Positions 38,362 to 48,688 of a stretch of DNA of 64,000 nucleotides are shown piece after piece. Under the pieces are notes generated by a model. The model was given only the letters and a program-made list of their open reading frames with translations. It was not told where the DNA came from and ran no database searches. The translations under genes and the position numbers were made by a program. This DNA is from Caballeronia jiangsuensis (GTDB lineage: Bacteria > Pseudomonadota > Gammaproteobacteria > Burkholderiales > Burkholderiaceae): contig JFHF01000037.1 of the NCBI GenBank assembly GCA_000648925.1, positions 1 through 64,000 on the forward strand, written 5' to 3'. Within the stretch, counting starts at the first letter, position 1, and each line of letters begins with the position of its first letter.

Positions 38362-39069
38362 TTATTGGGTTTGTGGGGTTTCGCGGATCTTGCGCGGACG
38401 TCCGCGCGGCAGCGGCGACACCCGTCGGTTGGCAGCATGCGATGCCCATTCGCGATAGGCATCGCTGCCCAGCACCCAGCCTTTGAGTGTCGCTTGCAGG
38501 AGACGGTTGGCTTCGCGCTCGTCGAGCGGTTGCTCGCACAATTCCTTATAGGCGTGCTGGCGTTCGAACGGCGTGTTGCCGAGCGACCAGAAGAGCGGGT
38601 GGTCGGTGATCAGCCCATCCAGGGTGAGCCCGATGTGATGACGGAAGCTGGACCACTTGTAGTCCTGCGGCGCCGCGACGAGTTGCGCGCGCACTGGCGC
38701 CATTTCGACGACACGTGTGGCGAGCAAAAAGTAACGTTCGCCCTCGATGACCGTGGCACGATAGCGGCCTTCCCACAGAGTGCCGCGTCGCGTGTAACGG
38801 CGATTGAAGTGCGCTACGTAACGACGTCCTACTGCCTGCATCGCTTTGGGCAAGCTGGACTCGTCGCGAGGCGTGACGAGCAGATGCACCGCTTGCGGCA
38901 TCAGCGCGTAGGCGTGGATGGAAAGGTGATGATCACGTGAAGCAGTCCTCAAGCAGTCGATGAAGAGCTCGTAGTCCTGGTCGTCGACGAAGGCGGGTTG
39001 TTGGTCGAGACCACGCAGGATGACATGCTGCGGCTGTTCGGGAACGTAGAGTCGTGCAAGCCGTGCCAT
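38362..39069 (-). CDS. RAYT-like (Y1/IS200-fold) transposase homolog, probably inactive
   Basis: A 235-residue REP-associated tyrosine transposase-type protein: ARLYVPEQPQHVILRG start, HFNRRYTRRGTLWEGRYR core, PQDYKWSSF. The HUH site, usually PNHVH, reads PQAVH here, so the first metal-binding His is Ala60. In the usual YIELNP motif this protein has VVEMAP (residues 120-125), so the catalytic Tyr aligns with Val120. Alignment is from memory. It is not flanked by terminal repeats that I can see. It is full length, without frameshift, which suggests retention for another role. Confidence 0.85.
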   Translation of the reverse strand: MARLARLYVPEQPQHVILRGLDQQPAFVDDQDYELFIDCLRTASRDHHLSIHAYALMPQAVHLLVTPRDESSLPKAMQAVGRRYVAHFNRRYTRRGTLWEGRYRATVIEGERYFLLATRVVEMAPVRAQLVAAPQDYKWSSFRHHIGLTLDGLITDHPLFWSLGNTPFERQHAYKELCEQPLDEREANRLLQATLKGWVLGSDAYREWASHAANRRVSPLPRGRPRKIRETPQTQ

Positions 39070-39274
39070 TCTGGATATTCCGTTGGTCGCATTTGTGTTA
39101 CCCCAATCGGGGGCCTTTCGGAGCCGTTACGGTAGCGCGGACAAACACATGCAAGTGCCGTGCAACGAGGCCCCAAAGCCGCTCTTTGCCCTAGGGAAAA
39201 TGCTCTACGGCATCGCTATGGTTAATGTGAAATGTTGTGTTCATAATGAGCGTGCTTTTTTGGAGGAGCACAAA

Positions 39275-40000
39275 TTGAAAATAAAACAAGTCATCACGGG
39301 GATCGCGGCATTAGCGTGTGTGTCTACCGCGGCACATGCGCAATCTGCTGGGTCCTTCTATGCAACAGCAGGCTGGTTTCACTTTGCCCCGCAAGACAGC
39401 AGTGGTCCGCTCAAAGAAACCAGTGTAGGCGGATCTCCGGTCAATATCGATGTTCCCGGCACCGGCGCCGGCATTTCGAGCGCTGACACGGCCGGCTTCA
39501 CATTCGGCTACTTCGCTACCGACCACATCGCAGCGGAACTCGAAATGGGCGTGCCGCCCACGTTCGATCTCGAAGGCACAGGCAGCTTCTCGCAGTACGG
39601 CAAGCTCGGTAGCGCGAAGCAATGGAGCCCGACGCTGCTGTTCAAATACTTCTTCAATGCTCCTACGGCGAAGTTCCGTCCGTTCGTCGGTCTTGGTGTG
39701 ACGCGCACCTGGTTCACCGACGCCCAGATCACGAATCAGCAATTCGAAGGCTCCGTCCTGCATGGTCCGACCACAGTCGACACGGATAGTTCGTGGGCGC
39801 CCGTGTTTAACGTCGGTGCGACTTACAATTTCACAGAACACTGGTTTGCCGGATTTTCGGTGTCGTTCATTCCTTTGAAGGCCACGGCAAAGCTGAACAC
39901 GCAGGCTCAAACGCCTGTCGGCACGCTCAATGTCCAGTCGCAAGCGAAAATCACGCTCAACCCGATCGTCACATATTTGCGCGTTGGCTATCGTTTCTAA
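39275..40000 (+). CDS. ompW: OmpW family outer-membrane protein
   Basis: An eight-strand beta-barrel. The signal peptide LKIKQVITGIAALACVSTAAHA ends before QSAGSF. The OmpW core includes GYFATDHIAAELEMGVPP and a C-terminal aromatic, LRVGYRF. I chose a TTG start at 39275 because GGAGGAG lies about 7 nt upstream and it gives a proper signal peptide; in-frame starts further upstream would put over 60 odd residues before it. It has 241 residues. Confidence 0.88.
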   Translation: MKIKQVITGIAALACVSTAAHAQSAGSFYATAGWFHFAPQDSSGPLKETSVGGSPVNIDVPGTGAGISSADTAGFTFGYFATDHIAAELEMGVPPTFDLEGTGSFSQYGKLGSAKQWSPTLLFKYFFNAPTAKFRPFVGLGVTRTWFTDAQITNQQFEGSVLHGPTTVDTDSSWAPVFNVGATYNFTEHWFAGFSVSFIPLKATAKLNTQAQTPVGTLNVQSQAKITLNPIVTYLRVGYRF

Positions 40001-40057
40001 AGTCAAACTGCGCATCGGCATGTAACGTCGATATAAGCGTGATTGTTGAAAAGAAAG

Positions 40058-40096
40058 AAAACGCCGGCATGATTAACTCGTGTCGGCGTTTTGTTT
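40058..40096 (+). terminator. Terminator after ompW
   Basis: A 12-bp stem AAAACGCCGGCA / TGTCGGCGTTTT (one G-U pair; 40058-40069 with 40081-40092) has an 11-nt loop and is followed by GTTTTG. It lies 57 bp past the ompW stop. Confidence 0.85.
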
Positions 40097-40293
40097 TGCG
40101 CGTGCTTGTAAATGTGACCTTCGATTGAAGAAATCGCATGCAGTTCTTACGTGTGAACGCGAGCGCAAGATCGATCACGGTCGCGCTTACCGATGCGTTG
40201 CGCAACGTCGAGGCACCGGCATCGAATTTGCTGCATGATGAGTTTCCCGCCATCTCGGGCGGGCTATCCACGACTCATCCATCGGAGCGATCT

Positions 40294-40671
40294 ATGAACG
40301 CACTGCCTAATACGCGAGACGCCATCGGAGATTCATGGAGCACGACGAGCCGCCGCGCACGCCGCATGGCGCGCCATGGCCGTGAAGCGGCCGAGGATAT
40401 CGGCTCGGAACTCCGCACGCTTCTCAGCGAACTCGAAAGCACGCTGTCCGAAGGCACCTCAGCCGATGCCGCTGCGTTGCGCGCGCAGATCAGCGAACGT
40501 CTCGACAATGCCCGTGCACGTCTGAACGATACCCACGCGGCACTCCGCGAGCGCGCCGGCGCTGCGTTTGGAGACGCGGACGCCTATCTTCACGAAAAGC
40601 CCTGGCAGACGATCGCGCTCGTCGGCGGGTTGGCGCTTGTCGCGGGCGTGTTGCTCGCGCGTGTGCGCTGA
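40294..40671 (+). CDS. DUF883 family (ElaB/YqjD-like) membrane-anchored protein
   Basis: A 125-residue protein. A long amphipathic, charged helical region (EDIGSELRTLLSELESTL to RERAGAAFGDADAYLHEKPW) leads to one C-terminal membrane helix (IALVGGLALVAGVLLAR). This is the architecture of the ElaB/YqjD/DUF883 proteins, some of which bind ribosomes in stationary phase. It starts at 40294 with GGAG upstream. It is convergent with ugpQ, with only 4 bp between stops. Confidence 0.88.
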   Translation: MNALPNTRDAIGDSWSTTSRRARRMARHGREAAEDIGSELRTLLSELESTLSEGTSADAAALRAQISERLDNARARLNDTHAALRERAGAAFGDADAYLHEKPWQTIALVGGLALVAGVLLARVR

Positions 40672-40675
40672 CGTT

Positions 40676-41431
40676 TCAGTCGGACGACGCTTCCAGAAAA
40701 TCCGCGCCAATGATGTCGATGCGATCCGTACAGATCGCGTCGACGCCCCATTGCGCGAGCAGACGCGCGCGCGCCGGATCGTTCACCGTGTAGGCGAGGA
40801 TGCGCAAGCCTGCATCCTTGATTTGCTCGACGAGCGTTTCATCGAGCGCGCGATGATTCGCGTGCAGCGACACGCACGATAGCGCCGAAGTCTGCGCGCG
40901 CCAGTTTTCCGGAACGCGCTCATACAGCATGCCGCGCGGCAGATTCGGTGCGACATCGCGTGCGGCTTCGAGTGCCGCGTATGAAAACGATGACAACAGC
41001 GGCGCAGTTTCGGCATCCGCCCACAAACGCGCCGCCTCGCGCGCGACGAGCACGCCTGTTTCCACGTCGCGCCCCTGACTCGGCTTGATCTCGATGTTCG
41101 CGGCAAGGCCAAGCTTCGCGCATCGTTCATACACTTGCGCGAGTGTCGGCATGTGCGCATCGGCGAACTCGGCGCTGAACCATGTGCCCGCATCGAGCGC
41201 GCGCAGTTGCGCGTAGGTCATCGCTTTCGCCGCGCCGCGCCCGTTCGACGTGCGGTCCACCGCGTCGTCGTGCAGCAGGAAGACGATATCGTCGGCGGAG
41301 ACTTTCGCGTCGAATTCGATCATCTTGTGACCGAAGCGCGCGCCCACGTCGATCGCCTCCAGCGTGTTCTCCGGCGCGAGCTTGCCGCCGCCGCGATGCG
41401 CGACGATCGCGGGATAGGGCCAGGTTCTCAT
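40676..41431 (-). CDS. ugpQ: Glycerophosphodiester phosphodiesterase (UgpQ)
   Basis: A cytosolic enzyme that splits glycerophosphodiesters to glycerol 3-phosphate and an alcohol. GDPD motifs are intact: IVAHRGGGKLAPENTLEAI, FLLHDDAVDRTSNG and NIEIKPSQGRD. It has 251 residues from the ATG at 41431. It is the last gene of ugpBAECQ. Confidence 0.95.
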   Translation of the reverse strand: MRTWPYPAIVAHRGGGKLAPENTLEAIDVGARFGHKMIEFDAKVSADDIVFLLHDDAVDRTSNGRGAAKAMTYAQLRALDAGTWFSAEFADAHMPTLAQVYERCAKLGLAANIEIKPSQGRDVETGVLVAREAARLWADAETAPLLSSFSYAALEAARDVAPNLPRGMLYERVPENWRAQTSALSCVSLHANHRALDETLVEQIKDAGLRILAYTVNDPARARLLAQWGVDAICTDRIDIIGADFLEASSD

Positions 41432-41445
41432 CGCGTGTGCTCCAT

Positions 41446-42522
41446 TCAATTGGTGCGAAGTCCCGACGCCGGATCGAAGAAATGCAGATGCCGCGCGGGC
41501 AGCGACACGCTGAGCCGCTCGCCGCGCTGCGGACGATGCTCGTGCGGCAAGCGCGCCGCCACGTCGTGCTTGCCCCATTTGCCGTGGGCGAGATTGTCCG
41601 CGCCGAGCAGTTCGGCCGAATCGACTTCGAGCGTCGCGCTCGGTGCATCGACGTTGCCGGGCGTCATATGCTCCGGACGAATGCCGACGATCCACTCGCG
41701 TCCATGCATCGCGCTATTCACATTGGATACGGGCAATGCAGGTCCGTCGCCTGCAACGATAAAAGTCGCGCCGTCTTCGGACAGCTTGCCTCCCAGCAGA
41801 TTCATCGCCGGCGAGCCGATGAAGCTCGCGACGAATACCGTCGCCGGCCGCTCGTACACTTCAGTCGGCGCGCCGATCTGCTCGGCGTGGCCCTTGTTCA
41901 TCACGATGACGCGCTGCGCGAGCGTCATGGCTTCGATCTGGTCATGCGTGACATACAGGCTTGTGGTCGCGAGCCGCGCGTGCAGGCGCTGAATTTCGAG
42001 GCGCATCTGCACACGCAGTTTGGCGTCGAGATTCGAAAGCGGTTCGTCGAATAGAAACACCGCCGGCTCGCGCACGATCGCGCGGCCCATCGCGACGCGC
42101 TGCCGCTGCCCGCCCGACAGTTCGCGCGGCTTGCGCGCGAGCAGATGTTCGAGCTCCAGTATGCGCGCGGCATTGGAGACGCGGGCCTCGATGGTCTTCC
42201 GGTCCGCGCCGCCGATCTTCAGCGCATACGCCATATTCTGCGCGACGCTCATGTGCGGATAAAGTGCGTAGTTCTGAAAGACCATCGCGATATCGCGATC
42301 CTTCGGCTCCAGTTTGTTCACGACCTTGCCGCCAATTTCGATCGCGCCTTCCGACACACTCTCGAGTCCCGCGACCATGCGCAGCAGCGTCGATTTTCCG
42401 CAACCGGACGGGCCGACCATCACGACGAACTCGCCGTCCTCGACCGCGACATCGATGCCGTGAAGCACGTAATTCGAGCCGTCGTACGTTTTCTTTACGC
42501 CTTTGAGATTCAATGCGGCCAT
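41446..42522 (-). CDS. ugpC: sn-Glycerol 3-phosphate ABC importer ATPase (UgpC)
   Basis: A MalK-like ATPase of 358 residues: Walker A GPSGCGKSTLLR, signature LSGGQRQRVAMGRA, Walker B FLFDEPLSNLD and a C-terminal OB-like regulatory domain. It powers the UgpBAEC importer. Confidence 0.94.
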   Translation of the reverse strand: MAALNLKGVKKTYDGSNYVLHGIDVAVEDGEFVVMVGPSGCGKSTLLRMVAGLESVSEGAIEIGGKVVNKLEPKDRDIAMVFQNYALYPHMSVAQNMAYALKIGGADRKTIEARVSNAARILELEHLLARKPRELSGGQRQRVAMGRAIVREPAVFLFDEPLSNLDAKLRVQMRLEIQRLHARLATTSLYVTHDQIEAMTLAQRVIVMNKGHAEQIGAPTEVYERPATVFVASFIGSPAMNLLGGKLSEDGATFIVAGDGPALPVSNVNSAMHGREWIVGIRPEHMTPGNVDAPSATLEVDSAELLGADNLAHGKWGKHDVAARLPHEHRPQRGERLSVSLPARHLHFFDPASGLRTN

Positions 42523-42538
42523 CGATCAGCCTTCTCCG

Positions 42539-43384
42539 TTATTTCTCTGAGTCCACGAGTCCGCGCACGAACCAGCGCTGCATCGTCAGCACGACCGCGA
42601 GCGGCGGCAGCATCGCGAGCAGCGTCGCCGTCATCACCAGATGCCATTCGGTCGCGGTATCGCCCGACGCGATCATGCTCTTGATGCCGACCACCGCCGT
42701 CTGCAGCGACACTTCGTTGGTAATGAGAATCGGCCAGAGATACTGATTCCAGCCGTAGATGAACGTGATGACGAAGAGCGCCGCGATGTTCGTCTTCGAA
42801 AGCGGCAGCACGACGTCCCAGAAGAATCGCAGCGGACCCGCGCCGTCGATGCGCGCCGCTTCCATCAGCTCGTCGGGCAGCGTCATGAAGAACTGGCGGA
42901 AGAGAAACGTCGCCGTCGCGGATGCGATCAGCGGCAGCGTCAATCCCGCGTACGTGTTCGACAGATGCATCGACGAGACGACCTGCACCGTCGGGAAGAT
43001 GCGCACTTCGACGGGCAGCATCAGCGTGATGAAGATCAGCCAGAACGCGAGATTTTTCAGCGGAAAGCGGAAGAACACGATCGCGTACGCGGAGACGATC
43101 GACACCGCGATCTTGCCGATCGAAATCACGAGCGCCATCACGAGGCTGTTCATCAGCATGAGACCGAACGGCGCCGCCGCATTGCCGCTGCCGTGCGTCC
43201 AGATATTCGCGACGTTCTCTAAGAGATGCGTGCTCGGAATCAGCGAGAGCGGCACGCTGAACACTTCCTTCGAATTCATCGTGGCCGCGCAGAACGCGAC
43301 GTACACCGGAAACACGATCAGCACGACGCCGAGCAGAAGCACCGCGTGACAGAAGATATCGAAGCCGCGACGGTTTTCGATCAT
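42539..43384 (-). CDS. ugpE: sn-Glycerol 3-phosphate ABC importer permease (UgpE)
   Basis: A MalG-type permease of 281 residues with six membrane segments and the EAA loop [20 protein letters not shown]. Start [11 protein letters not shown] at 43384 overlaps the ugpA stop as ATGA. Confidence 0.95.
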   Translation of the reverse strand: MIENRRGFDIFCHAVLLLGVVLIVFPVYVAFCAATMNSKEVFSVPLSLIPSTHLLENVANIWTHGSGNAAAPFGLMLMNSLVMALVISIGKIAVSIVSAYAIVFFRFPLKNLAFWLIFITLMLPVEVRIFPTVQVVSSMHLSNTYAGLTLPLIASATATFLFRQFFMTLPDELMEAARIDGAGPLRFFWDVVLPLSKTNIAALFVITFIYGWNQYLWPILITNEVSLQTAVVGIKSMIASGDTATEWHLVMTATLLAMLPPLAVVLTMQRWFVRGLVDSEK

Positions 43385-44265
43385 GAGTATTGCACCCTGC
43401 GTTCGACGAAGCGGAACTGGATCACCGTCAACGCGACGACGATCACCATCAGCACGACCGACTGCGCGCCCGAGCTGCCGATATCGAGTCCCTGAAAGCC
43501 TTCCGCGAAGATCTTGTAGATGAGCGTCTTGGTCGATTGCGCGGGGCCGCCGCCGGTGGCGGCATCGATGACCGGGAAGGTATCGAAGAACGCGTAGACG
43601 AGGTTCACGACGAGCAGGAAGAAAGACGTCGGCGACAAGAGCGGCAGCGCGATGCCGAAGAAGCGTCGCACGGGGCCGGCGCCGTCGATGGCCGCGGCTT
43701 CGATCAGCGATTGCGGGATCGCCTGGAGGCCCGCGTAGAAGAACAGGAAGTTGTAGCTGACCTGCTTCCACACCGACGCGAGCACGACGAGGAACATCGC
43801 CTGCGTGCCATTGAGCGCGTGATTCCAGACGATGCCCTGCTTCGCGAGCGCATACGTCACGAGCCCGATGCTCGGGTTGAACAGAAACGACCACAGCACG
43901 GCGGCGATCGCGGGCGCAACCGCGTACGGCCAGATGAGCAGCGTCTGATATGCCTTCGCGCCGCGCGTCACGCGATCGGCGCAGGCGGCGAGCAGCAGCG
44001 AGATCACGAGGCCCGACACGGTGACGAGCGAGCAGAAGATCATCGTCGTGTTGAACGACGAGAGATAGAGCGGATCGGCGAACAACTGCCTGAAGTTCGC
44101 CAGCCCGACGAACTCGCTCGACGTGCCGAACGCGTCCTGACTCTGCGTGGCCTGCCAGAGCGCTTCACCGGCCGGCCACAGAAAGAACAGCGCGGTGATC
44201 GCGAGCTGCGGCGCGACGAGCAGATACGGCAAGACGCTCGTATCGAAACGAGACCGTTTTTCCAT
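43381..44265 (-). CDS. ugpA: sn-Glycerol 3-phosphate ABC importer permease (UgpA)
   Basis: A MalF-type permease of 294 residues. The EAA loop reads [20 protein letters not shown]. It is preceded by ugpB (51-bp gap) and overlaps ugpE. Confidence 0.95.
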   Translation of the reverse strand: MEKRSRFDTSVLPYLLVAPQLAITALFFLWPAGEALWQATQSQDAFGTSSEFVGLANFRQLFADPLYLSSFNTTMIFCSLVTVSGLVISLLLAACADRVTRGAKAYQTLLIWPYAVAPAIAAVLWSFLFNPSIGLVTYALAKQGIVWNHALNGTQAMFLVVLASVWKQVSYNFLFFYAGLQAIPQSLIEAAAIDGAGPVRRFFGIALPLLSPTSFFLLVVNLVYAFFDTFPVIDAATGGGPAQSTKTLIYKIFAEGFQGLDIGSSGAQSVVLMVIVVALTVIQFRFVERRVQYS

Positions 44266-44316
44266 GCGTTGATGTCCCGAACGGAAGCGCCCGCGATGAA
44301 CGCGGGCGCACGCGTT

Positions 44317-45642
44317 TTAGTTGCCGGTCTTCTCGAAGCGGCGCAGCAGTTCGTCGCCGCGTTGCACCGACGCGTCGAGCGCTTGCTGCGGCGTCTTCTT
44401 CTCCGCCCAGACCTGCTCCAGTTCTTCATCGACGATCGTGCGGATCTGCGGCATGTTGCCCAGACGCAGGCCCTTGGTGTAGGGCAGCGGCGGCTTGTTC
44501 AGCATCTGCTTGATCGCGATGTCCGCGCCGGGATTCTTGTCGTAGAAGCCCTGTTTCTGCGTGAGCTCATACGCGGCCTGCGTGACCGGCAGATAGCCCG
44601 TGTCCTGATGCCACTTCGCCGCCACTTCCGGCGTCGAAAGATACGCGAGGAATTTCGCGACGCCCTTGTAGGCAGCCGGGTCCTTGCCCGACAACACCCA
44701 CAGACTCGCGCCGCCAATGATCGCGTTCTGGGGCGCGCCCTTCACGCTCGCGTCGTAGGGCATCATGCCGACGCCGTAATCGAACTTCGCGAACTTGGCG
44801 ATGGTCGCGCGCGAGCCCGACGAGTTCGTGATGATGCCGCAGTCGCCGCTATAGAACTTCGACACGGGCTCGTCCTTGCGGCCGACATATGTGAACGTGC
44901 CTTCCTTCGCCATGTTCTGTAGGAACTGGATGTGCGCGACCTGCAACGGCTTGTTGAATTCGAGCTTGGCGTCGAGACCGTCGAAGCCGTTGTTCTTCGT
45001 CGCGAACGGCGCGGCATGCCACGCGCTGTAATTCTCGAGCTGAATCCAGCTTTGCCAGCCCGACGAGTAGCCGCACGAATAACCGGCGGCCTTCAGCTTC
45101 TTCGCGTCGGCTTCGACATCGGCCCAGGTCTTCGGCGGCTGGTTCGGATCGAGACCGGCTTTCTTGAACGCGTCCTTGTTGTAGTAGAGAACGGGCGTCG
45201 AGCTGTTGAACGGCATCGAGATAAGATGGCCGGTCTTCGCGTCGCTGTAGTAACCGGCGATGGTCGGCACGAACGCCTTTTCGTCGAGCGGAACGCCTGC
45301 CTGCTTGAAGACATCGGAGACCGGAATGACGGCCTTCTTCGCCTGCATCATCGTCGCGGTGCCGACTTCGTAGACCTGCAGGATCGCGGGCGCATTGCCG
45401 CTGCGATACGCCGCGATGCCCGCCGCGAGCGCCTGGTCATACGTGCCCTTGAACACGGGAACGATCTTGTAATCGCTCTGCGACTTGTTGAAGTCGTTGG
45501 CGATATCGTTCACGCGTTCACCCAGCGCGGCTTCCATCGCGTGCCAGAACTGGATTTCCGTCGCGGCGTGCGCCGCGGTGCTGGCGCCGAAGGCCAGAAC
45601 GGCGGCGGCCGAGATCGTGCGGAACAGGGGCTTGCAGCTCAT
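44317..45642 (-). CDS. ugpB: sn-Glycerol 3-phosphate periplasmic binding protein (UgpB)
   Basis: The solute-binding protein of the importer. Signal peptide residues 1-26 end AHA; the mature part begins [18 protein letters not shown], the UgpB signature. It has 441 residues. AAGGAG precedes the ATG at 45642. The dgt stop is only 43 bp upstream, with a TAATAT sequence overlapping it, so a promoter may lie inside dgt. Confidence 0.95.
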   Translation of the reverse strand: MSCKPLFRTISAAAVLAFGASTAAHAATEIQFWHAMEAALGERVNDIANDFNKSQSDYKIVPVFKGTYDQALAAGIAAYRSGNAPAILQVYEVGTATMMQAKKAVIPVSDVFKQAGVPLDEKAFVPTIAGYYSDAKTGHLISMPFNSSTPVLYYNKDAFKKAGLDPNQPPKTWADVEADAKKLKAAGYSCGYSSGWQSWIQLENYSAWHAAPFATKNNGFDGLDAKLEFNKPLQVAHIQFLQNMAKEGTFTYVGRKDEPVSKFYSGDCGIITNSSGSRATIAKFAKFDYGVGMMPYDASVKGAPQNAIIGGASLWVLSGKDPAAYKGVAKFLAYLSTPEVAAKWHQDTGYLPVTQAAYELTQKQGFYDKNPGADIAIKQMLNKPPLPYTKGLRLGNMPQIRTIVDEELEQVWAEKKTPQQALDASVQRGDELLRRFEKTGN

Positions 45643-45685
45643 CGATGAGTCTCCTTTCGAGGATTCGCGCTTGAAACGCGCGATA

Positions 45686-46906
45686 TTAGTTGTTGTCGAT
45701 GACAAACAGGCGTTGATACTCTTTCAATGCATAGCGATCGGTCATGCCCGCGATGTAATGCGCGATGAGCCGCGCCTGCGAGCTGTCGTGGCTCGATGAA
45801 GGCGCGTCGTTCGCGGATTCCTCCGTCACCGGTCCGCGCGCCTGATAAGCGGGCGGCAAGAGACGCGGATCGTCGGTGAAGGCTTCGAAGAGGCCCGTCA
45901 CCACGCGCTTCGCCTTGTTGGCCATGCGCATCACGCGGTAGTGCCGGTACAGGTTCTTGAACAGAAAGCGCTTGAGTTGCGCCGCCTGCGCCGCGACTTC
46001 ATCGCTGTGCGCGACGAGCGTCGGCGCATTGCGCACGGCGTCGAGCGATTGCGGCGCGACGCGTTCGAGATTGCGGCCCGTTGCCTCGATCAGATCGACG
46101 ATCAGCGTGTTGATGATGCGGCGGATCGTTTCGTGGATGAGCCTGCGCCCCTCGATGTCCGGGTAGTCGGCACGCGCGGCATCGAAATGCGTGTGCCAGA
46201 GGCTCACTTCGGAAAGCTGATCGAGCGTGATGAGGCCGGAGCGCAGGCCGTCGTCCACGTCGTGATTGTTGTACGCGATTTCATCGGCGACATTCGCGAT
46301 CTGCGCTTCGAGCGACGGCTGCTTCCCCGTGAGAAAGCGCTCGCCGAGCTCGCCGAGCTTGCGCGCGTTTTCGCGCGAGCAATGTTTGAGGATGCCTTCG
46401 CGCGTCTCGAAGCAGAGGTTCAGGCCGTTGAACGCGCCGTAATGCTCTTCGAGCTGATCGACCACCGCGAGGCTTTGCAGATTGTGTTCGAAGCCGCCGT
46501 GGTCGCGCATGCATTCGTGCAGCGCGTCCTGTCCGGCGTGACCGAACGGTGTGTGACCGAGATCGTGCGCGAGCGAAATGGCTTCGACGAGATCCTCGTT
46601 CAGCCTCAGATTGCGCGCGACCGAACGCGCGATCTGCGCGACTTCGAGACTGTGCGTGAGGCGCGTGCGGAAGAGATCGCCTTCGTGATTGACGAAGACC
46701 TGTGTCTTGTATTCGAGCCTGCGAAACGCGGTCGAATGCACGATGCGATCGCGATCGCGCTGAAATTCCGTGCGCGCCGCGGGCGGCGGTTCGGCAAAAC
46801 GCCGCCCGCGCGATTGCGACGCGTGCGCGGCGTACGGCGCGAGATGCGCCTCGAACGCGAGCGTCGGCGGCATGCCCGGCGGAAGTTGCTGTTCTTTGTC
46901 GCTCAC
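45686..46906 (-). CDS. dgt: dGTP triphosphohydrolase-like protein (Dgt)
   Basis: An HD-domain hydrolase that splits dNTPs to nucleoside and triphosphate. HD motifs: [16 protein letters not shown] and [17 protein letters not shown], plus [18 protein letters not shown] chose a GTG start at 46906 ([11 protein letters not shown]) with GGAG upstream. A frame reaching 47359 runs inside aroB and is rejected. It has 406 residues and lies 41 bp after aroB. Confidence 0.92.
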   Translation of the reverse strand: MSDKEQQLPPGMPPTLAFEAHLAPYAAHASQSRGRRFAEPPPAARTEFQRDRDRIVHSTAFRRLEYKTQVFVNHEGDLFRTRLTHSLEVAQIARSVARNLRLNEDLVEAISLAHDLGHTPFGHAGQDALHECMRDHGGFEHNLQSLAVVDQLEEHYGAFNGLNLCFETREGILKHCSRENARKLGELGERFLTGKQPSLEAQIANVADEIAYNNHDVDDGLRSGLITLDQLSEVSLWHTHFDAARADYPDIEGRRLIHETIRRIINTLIVDLIEATGRNLERVAPQSLDAVRNAPTLVAHSDEVAAQAAQLKRFLFKNLYRHYRVMRMANKAKRVVTGLFEAFTDDPRLLPPAYQARGPVTEESANDAPSSSHDSSQARLIAHYIAGMTDRYALKEYQRLFVIDNN

Positions 46907-46947
46907 CGGCTGCTCCGAATCGTGGTTCTGGCCGCCGCTCGCGCGGA

Positions 46948-48045
46948 TTAGACGCTGGCTGCGAGCGTCGCGCGCACGGCTTGATCGGGCGCGCTCGTGA
47001 TCTCGGTCGCGCCGAAGCGGGTCAGCAGAATGAATTTGATCTCGCCGGCTTCGGCCTTCTTGTCGATCTTCATCAGATCGACATAGCGGTCGTCGCCGAG
47101 TTGTGGTGCCGTGACGGGCAGTTTCGCCGCTTCGATCACACGCACGAGACGCCGGCGCGCGGCTTCGTCGAGCTTGCCGAGGCGCACCGACAGATCCGCC
47201 GCCATCACCATGCCGCAACCGACCGCCTCGCCGTGCAGCCATTCGCCGTAGCCGAGGCCGGCTTCGATCGCGTGGCCGAAGGTGTGGCCGAAATTGAGAA
47301 TGGCGCGCCGGCCGCCTTCGCGCTCGTCCGACGCGACGACCGACGCCTTGATCTCGCACGAACGCTTCACGGCGTGCGCGAGCGCTTCGTCGTCACGGCG
47401 ATTCAGCGCGTCGATGTTGGCTTCGATCCATTCGAAGAATTCGGCATCTGCGATGGCCGCGGTCTTGATGACTTCCGCGATGCCCGCCGCGAGTTCGCGC
47501 TCCGGCAACGTGTGCAGCGCGCCGATATCCGCGATGACCGCTTGCGGCTGATAGAACGCGCCGATCATGTTCTTGCCGAGCGGATGATTGATGCCTGTCT
47601 TGCCGCCGACCGACGAATCGACTTGCGAAAGCAGCGTGGTCGGCACCTGGATGAACGGCACGCCGCGCATGTAACTCGCCGCCGCGAAACCGGTCATGTC
47701 GCCGACGACTCCGCCGCCGAGTGCGATCAATGTCGTCTTGCGATCGGCGCGTTCGGTGAGCAGCGCATCGAAGATCTGGTTGAGCGTTTCCCAGTTCTTG
47801 TGCGCTTCACCGTCCGGCAGGACCACCGTGGTCACTTTCTTGCCGAGCGGTTCGAGCGCGGCGCGCAACTGGTCGCCGTAGAGCGGATCGATGGTGGAAT
47901 TCGTGACGATCGCCACGGACGCGCCCTTGATATGCGGCGCGAAGAGTTCCGTGCGGCCGATCAGGCCCGCTCCGATATGAATGGGATAGGCGCGCTCGCC
48001 CAGTTCGACGTTGACGGTGATCGTTGGGGTAATCATGGCGGACAT
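46948..48045 (-). CDS. aroB: 3-Dehydroquinate synthase (AroB)
   Basis: Second step of the shikimate pathway. It has 365 residues with the NAD/Zn-enzyme motifs [33 protein letters not shown] and [19 protein letters not shown]. Its ATG overlaps the aroK stop (TAATG), so the two are coupled. A second ATG lies three codons in. Confidence 0.97.
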   Translation of the reverse strand: MSAMITPTITVNVELGERAYPIHIGAGLIGRTELFAPHIKGASVAIVTNSTIDPLYGDQLRAALEPLGKKVTTVVLPDGEAHKNWETLNQIFDALLTERADRKTTLIALGGGVVGDMTGFAAASYMRGVPFIQVPTTLLSQVDSSVGGKTGINHPLGKNMIGAFYQPQAVIADIGALHTLPERELAAGIAEVIKTAAIADAEFFEWIEANIDALNRRDDEALAHAVKRSCEIKASVVASDEREGGRRAILNFGHTFGHAIEAGLGYGEWLHGEAVGCGMVMAADLSVRLGKLDEAARRRLVRVIEAAKLPVTAPQLGDDRYVDLMKIDKKAEAGEIKFILLTRFGATEITSAPDQAVRATLAASV

Positions 48046-48596
48046 TATGACTCAGCCGACTTGACGACGCCGGCGACCTCCAGTTGCATCAGGACCATAT
48101 TGACGAGCGCGTTGACGGTCGGCCGCCCCGTTTCCACGACGAAATGCGCGCATTCGTGATACAGCGGATCGCGCGTCTGAAAGAGTGCTTCGAGCTTGCC
48201 GCGCGGATCATCGGTCTGCAGGAGCGGACGATTCTTGTCGCGCCGCGTGCGCTGCCAGAGATCGTGCGGATTGGCGCGCAGATATATGACGATGCCGCGA
48301 TTCTTCAGATGTTCGCGATTCTCGGGCCGCAGCACCGCGCCGCCGCCCGTCGCGAGCACGATGCCGTTTCGCTGCGAAAGCTCGTCGATGACGTTCGCCT
48401 CGCGCTGACGAAAACCCGCCTCGCCTTCCAGTTCCCAGATCACCGGGATGCGGGCGCCCGTGCGCGCTTCGATCTCCTGATCCGAGTCGATGAACGAGCG
48501 CTGCAGACGGCGCGCAACCGCACGGCCCACGGTGGTCTTACCCGCCCCCATGAGTCCGACGAAAAAAATGTTCGCGTTCGCGTGCCCTTCCTGCAA
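48045..48596 (-). CDS. aroK: Shikimate kinase (AroK)
   Basis: Phosphorylates shikimate. Walker [16 protein letters not shown] (shikimate binding) and the [14 protein letters not shown] loop are present, with the lid [10 protein letters not shown] chose a TTG start at 48596 ([12 protein letters not shown]) because AAAGGA lies 6 nt upstream and the length (183 residues) is typical. An ATG-started frame 17 codons longer also exists. It is 92 bp after pilQ. Confidence 0.93.
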   Translation of the reverse strand: MQEGHANANIFFVGLMGAGKTTVGRAVARRLQRSFIDSDQEIEARTGARIPVIWELEGEAGFRQREANVIDELSQRNGIVLATGGGAVLRPENREHLKNRGIVIYLRANPHDLWQRTRRDKNRPLLQTDDPRGKLEALFQTRDPLYHECAHFVVETGRPTVNALVNMVLMQLEVAGVVKSAES

Positions 48597-48688
48597 CCTG
48601 GATCCTTTTACAGTATCGAATTTCTTCGTGCGGCAGCTTAAGGGCAAACCGCCCGCTTTGTCGAGTCGCGCCGCCCGCGAGCCGGCGT

